This document shows, one piece after another, positions 6,934-8,964 of a stretch of 8,964 nt of DNA (the first letter of the stretch is position 1; each line of letters starts with the position of its first letter). Where the stretch lies: NCBI GenBank assembly GCA_938022485.1, contig CALIEE010000240.1, positions 1-8,964 of the forward strand, given 5' to 3'. The notes under the pieces are model-generated. The model saw only the letters and a list, made by a program, of their open reading frames with translations, was not told where the DNA came from and searched no databases. Made by a program: the position numbers and the translations under genes. The DNA comes from an uncultured bacterium. Lineage in GTDB: Bacteria > Bdellovibrionota_C > UBA2361 > SZUA-149 > CALKYB01.

Positions 6934-7029
6934 TTAAGGCCTGAAATGCTTCAGATTATCTGCCTTAAGATCTGCCCAGGGTAAGTGGTTGAAAATGCTA
7001 GGTAATTATTTATTGCATGGGGGCAGATC
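6934..7029. promoter_or_regulatory. Contiguous inverted repeats in the divergent intergenic region
   Basis: The region between the minus-strand peptide gene (start 6867) and the acidic plus-strand gene (start 7064) holds three abutting pairings. TTAAGGC (6934-6940) pairs with GCCTTAA (6962-6968). Inside it, CTGAA (6941-6945) pairs with TTCAG (6950-6954). Directly after it, GATCTGCCC (6969-6977) pairs perfectly with GGGCAGATC (7021-7029). ATCTGCC also recurs directly at 6958-6964 and 6970-6976, one 12-base step apart. This may be a regulator-binding region for two divergent promoters or a structured leader RNA. I see no match to a riboswitch I know, and no strong promoter boxes. Confidence 0.4.
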
Positions 7030-7063
7030 CGTGATTAAATTTATGATGGAGGCGTAGAATCGA

Positions 7064-7348
7064 ATGAGCGAAAAACTATTTTTACCATACTTGGATGACC
7101 AGCCCGTAGTTACCGAAATTAAGGGCCATAGACTTGTTATAGTCTCGGAAGACCAGCAGGATCTGAGAGATAGTCTTGAAATATTAGGGGCAGATGAGGT
7201 GGTTGAAATTGATTTAGTAGACTCCTATCCTGATACGGCAGAAATACTAGCGGAAAAGGTTGAAGCATCAGCAGTCTTTACTCCAGAGGGAGTTTCAGTA
7301 GGCTCTATGATTCTGAGCCTACAGGATAGCTTGCCCTGGATACAGTAA
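7064..7348 (+). CDS. Hypothetical small acidic protein, 94 residues
   Basis: I do not recognise this protein. It has about 20 Asp or Glu and only about five Lys or Arg, no signal peptide and no membrane span, so it is probably a soluble cytoplasmic protein. The pattern GHRLVIVSED (21-30), a helix-like stretch (31-42) and EVVEIDLVDS (45-54) suggests a small beta-alpha-beta fold, with a second helix (about 57-68) and a hydrophobic end. The start is supported by GGAGG (7048-7052), 11 bases before the ATG. Its upstream region is the structured divergent intergenic stretch. It ends 16 bases before the convergent PH-domain gene with no clear terminator between. A DNA-mimic or partner-binding role would suit the charge but is speculation. 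Confidence 0.7.
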   Translation: MSEKLFLPYLDDQPVVTEIKGHRLVIVSEDQQDLRDSLEILGADEVVEIDLVDSYPDTAEILAEKVEASAVFTPEGVSVGSMILSLQDSLPWIQ

Positions 7349-7364
7349 TAGAGAAGTTTAGACT

Positions 7365-8333
7365 TTACTCGCCGTCGTAGCCGTATTTTTCGGCATCGTC
7401 CAGCACGTCATCAAATTCACCCTCGTATATTACAGAGTTTGGACCATTGGCTCTCAGCTTGTGGTCTCGGGCGATTTTAATTTTCCTTTTAATTTTTTTA
7501 AGTACCTTATGAGGACTGGAAACTCCATGGATATCAAACTCCAGACTTTTTCGTGAAAAACGACCTACAGAAACAGTTCCATAGTTTAACATTTTTCCCA
7601 TAGGCGTCTGAGTGACTTGGACGACCTGCATAGCGTCTGATTCCATTTCTACTTTGCGATGATTAACTGTCAGACAACCCGTATGATAAACAAGTTTTTT
7701 GTTACCCATGGTGGCGTAAATGTTGCAGGTTTTAAAGATAGCTCTACCAATAAAGAAAAAAGGAAGAGCTAACAGGTAGGGTATTCCTACTGTAAATCCA
7801 ACCAAAGGAAGTTTAAAGTCCATTAAAAGCGCTTCAAACCCAAGCGAGATAGCGATAATTGCTAAAGCCGAAATGAAAAATAACGCAAAGTTAGGCCACT
7901 GAGCAATCCAGCCCGGCTGAACTAAGACAGTATAGTCATACTCAGGATCTAACTGGGCAGAATTCAAGCCCGCCGTTTGGGATATTTTATCTATTGATTC
8001 TTGAATAGGAACGGGTCTGGAGGACGGAGCCTCTGTGGGGAGATTTCCATTAGGTTCGGTTATAACGGTAAGGTCAGAAGAAGCTGTCTTTTGATTCCTT
8101 ATATTACGACGCACTGGATTGTTTCTTCGATTATTTAATCGACTTCTACTTTCCTTTCCTGATGGGACTCTGCCAGAGGTGGAGTTATTTCTTCTGATTC
8201 TAAATGGGTTTTCTGGTTCAGGGGATTTTTGTCCAGATGCTTTAGCCATGCTCTCAGTGAAGACGGAACTTTCACCGGATCTTGTCAGATTGTGATTTGA
8301 GCTGGGATTTGCTTCACCTGGCTTGACTGGCAT
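7365..8333 (-). CDS. Membrane protein with disordered basic N-terminus and bacterial PH-like (bPH_2/DUF304) domain
   Basis: This 322-residue protein starts at ATG 8333-8331, with GAGGAG (8346-8341) seven bases upstream. Residues 1-130 are polar and low in complexity, with an Arg/Asn-rich patch at about 44-82. Two hydrophobic spans follow at about 148-170 and 175-200. A PH-like domain lies at about 203-285: a KLVYHTGCLTVNHRKVEM strand pair, VVQVTQTPMGKMLNYGTVSV (the family's hallmark central segment with M/LLxYGTV), and a closing helix SSPHKVLKKIKRKI. The last 35 residues are acidic. In DUF304/bPH_2 proteins the order of two spans followed by the PH-like domain is usual; the long N-terminal extension is not. 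The domain faces the cytoplasm in known relatives and its ligand is generally unknown. The gene is convergent with the 94-residue gene and divergent from the channel gene. Confidence 0.82.
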   Translation of the reverse strand: MPVKPGEANPSSNHNLTRSGESSVFTESMAKASGQKSPEPENPFRIRRNNSTSGRVPSGKESRSRLNNRRNNPVRRNIRNQKTASSDLTVITEPNGNLPTEAPSSRPVPIQESIDKISQTAGLNSAQLDPEYDYTVLVQPGWIAQWPNFALFFISALAIIAISLGFEALLMDFKLPLVGFTVGIPYLLALPFFFIGRAIFKTCNIYATMGNKKLVYHTGCLTVNHRKVEMESDAMQVVQVTQTPMGKMLNYGTVSVGRFSRKSLEFDIHGVSSPHKVLKKIKRKIKIARDHKLRANGPNSVIYEGEFDDVLDDAEKYGYDGE

Positions 8334-8412
8334 GAAATAGCTCCTCTAATCGGTTAATAATTTACCAAAATAAAAACCGACATTCGGAGGCTAACTTCCG
8401 AGCCATTCGCAT

Positions 8413-8452
8413 CCTAACACTTTCCTAACATTCAATCAACTTGAACCTAACA
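8413..8452. repeat. Helically phased CCTAACA direct repeats in the divergent promoter region
   Basis: Exact CCTAACA copies lie at 8413-8419, 8424-8430 and 8446-8452, with start-to-start steps of 11 and 22 bases. The shorter core CTAAC also occurs at 8391, 8501 and 8547. On the minus strand the unit reads TGTTAGG-N4-TGTTAGG, the spacing used by OmpR/PhoB-type response regulators, which bind direct half-sites about one helical turn apart. The array lies between the PH-domain gene and the channel gene and could serve either. No strong -10/-35 pair was found nearby. Confidence 0.4.
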
Positions 8453-8484
8453 CCTCGAGAGGCTTAATAACATTGTAGTTTCAA

Positions 8485-8563
8485 GGGCTTAGGGTGGTTG
8501 CTAACTAGAAAACGACCCACTCTGGTCTTGACCAAGCCCCTCAGAGCTAACAAATTAGGGGGC
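8485..8563 (+). promoter_or_regulatory. Possible structured leader with alternative pairing before the potassium-channel gene
   Basis: GGGCTT (8485-8490) can pair with AAGCCC (8534-8539), enclosing two adjoining hairpins: AGGGTGGTTG (8491-8500) with 8513-8523 (one bulged C and two G-U pairs), and TGGT/ACCA (8523-8526 with 8531-8534, sharing one base at the junction). Alternatively GCCCC (8536-8540) pairs with GGGGC (8559-8563). The two arrangements exclude each other, as in leader RNAs that switch folds. No T tract follows, so this is not a simple terminator. The remainder of the intergenic gap (8564-8631) shows no convincing promoter or ribosome site. Confidence 0.3.
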
Positions 8564-8631
8564 GACAGAAGCTTTAACCTCCTGTTATTTGTTGGGTTTA
8601 GAAACTTTTATTTGGTCGCAAAGAACTATTA

Positions 8632-8964
8632 ATGTCCGAACCTGAAGACAAACCAAAAGAAGAGGGGCGGAGGCGTTACCTCTACTCAGTAATATTCGAA
8701 GCCGAAAGTTTTGAAGGTAAAGCCTTTGACCTAGCTTTGTTGGCAGTAATTCTTTTCAGTATCATTGCCATATCTTTAGAAAGTGTTGCTGGAATACAAA
8801 ACCAGTATGGCAGCACTCTGAGAACAATCGAGTGGATAATTACTTTCGTGTTTAGTGTTGAGTATTTACTTCGACTCTATTGCACAGATAGACCGGTTCG
8901 TTACGCCAGAAGTTTTTTTGGGGTGATCGATGTACTATCGATCTTACCTTCATTTTTAGGTCTT
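8632..8964 (+). CDS. Voltage-gated potassium channel-type ion transporter, N-terminal part (3' end outside the window)
   Basis: The first 111 residues are visible. A short charged cytoplasmic tail (MSEPEDKPKEEGRRR) leads into S1 (about residues 33-53, FDLALLAVILFSIIAISLES) and S2 (about 69-84, ending in SVEYLLRLY with the conserved E and R), then the RPVRYARSFFGVIDVLSILP segment. That loop and S3 start, with its Asp, closely follow the bacterial Kv-like Ion_trans family (PF00520). The voltage-sensing S4 and the selectivity filter lie beyond the window, so ion selectivity and intactness cannot be checked. ATG 8632 is the first start in frame; the ribosome site is poor (only AAAGAA-like bases). 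The gene is divergent from the PH-domain gene, with a possible structured leader upstream. Confidence 0.85.
   Translation, partial: MSEPEDKPKEEGRRRYLYSVIFEAESFEGKAFDLALLAVILFSIIAISLESVAGIQNQYGSTLRTIEWIITFVFSVEYLLRLYCTDRPVRYARSFFGVIDVLSILPSFLGL

Noticed and set aside
7043..7057. Four-codon ATG-ATG-GAG-GCG-TAG frame over the ribosome site of the acidic gene
   Set aside because: It is only the end of the 20-residue leader frame and has no ribosome site of its own.
7351..7370. Hairpin between the two convergent gene ends (GAG, AAGT / ACTT, CTC)
   Set aside because: The stem is short and bulged, with no T tract on either strand, so it is not called a terminator.
8559..8583. Terminator following GCCCC/GGGGC pairing
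   Set aside because: The downstream sequence (GACAGAAGCTTTAACC) has no T run, so the pairing is reported only as part of a possible leader fold.

Overview
The window looks like an ordinary chromosomal stretch of a Gram-negative bacterium with moderately AT-rich DNA. It uses Shine-Dalgarno sites, Sec-type signal peptides, and AGA and ATA codons freely. The secreted protein built from calcium-binding DxDGDG repeats and a Thr/Ser linker is a style common in marine and soil proteobacteria-like lineages (for example delta-type, SAR324 or Bdellovibrio-like groups). No marker gene here fixes the lineage, so that placement is a guess. I see no rRNA, tRNA, CRISPR array, insertion sequence, phage gene or recognisable defence system.

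Left block (1-5999, all +): the C-terminal part of a polytopic GT-C-type glycosyltransferase runs in from beyond the left edge. Its last 20 bases overlap an exported FAD-dependent oxidoreductase of the FAD_oxidored type. After 52 bases comes a 938-residue secreted SGNH/GDSL hydrolase carrying two pairs of thrombospondin-3-like calcium repeats, a Big-type Ig domain, a Thr-rich linker and four diverged copies of a C-terminal module I cannot name. The shared direction and tight spacing suggest one transcription unit devoted to envelope or extracellular glycan and ester chemistry; the substrate is unknown.

Middle block (6000-7364): an Ala/Ser/Gly-rich protein of unknown function has its own possible promoter, a GTG start chosen by its ribosome site, and an intrinsic terminator that overlaps its stop codon. 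Facing it on the minus strand is a 28-codon gene for a single-span membrane peptide, with a well-placed ribosome site. This peptide gene diverges from a very acidic 94-residue orphan protein across a 196-base region containing several contiguous inverted repeats.

Right block (7365-8964): a minus-strand membrane protein with a disordered Arg/Asn-rich N-terminus, two membrane spans and a bacterial PH-like (DUF304/bPH_2) domain diverges from the start of a voltage-gated potassium-channel-type gene that is cut by the right edge. The 298-base gap between them holds helically phased CCTAACA repeats and a possible mutually exclusive RNA fold in the channel leader.

The least explained parts are the 28-residue peptide gene, the two structured divergent intergenic regions, and the four-fold C-terminal module of the SGNH protein. 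I found no firm evidence for a complete new multi-gene system; the regulatory readings are inferences from base-pairing seen by eye.
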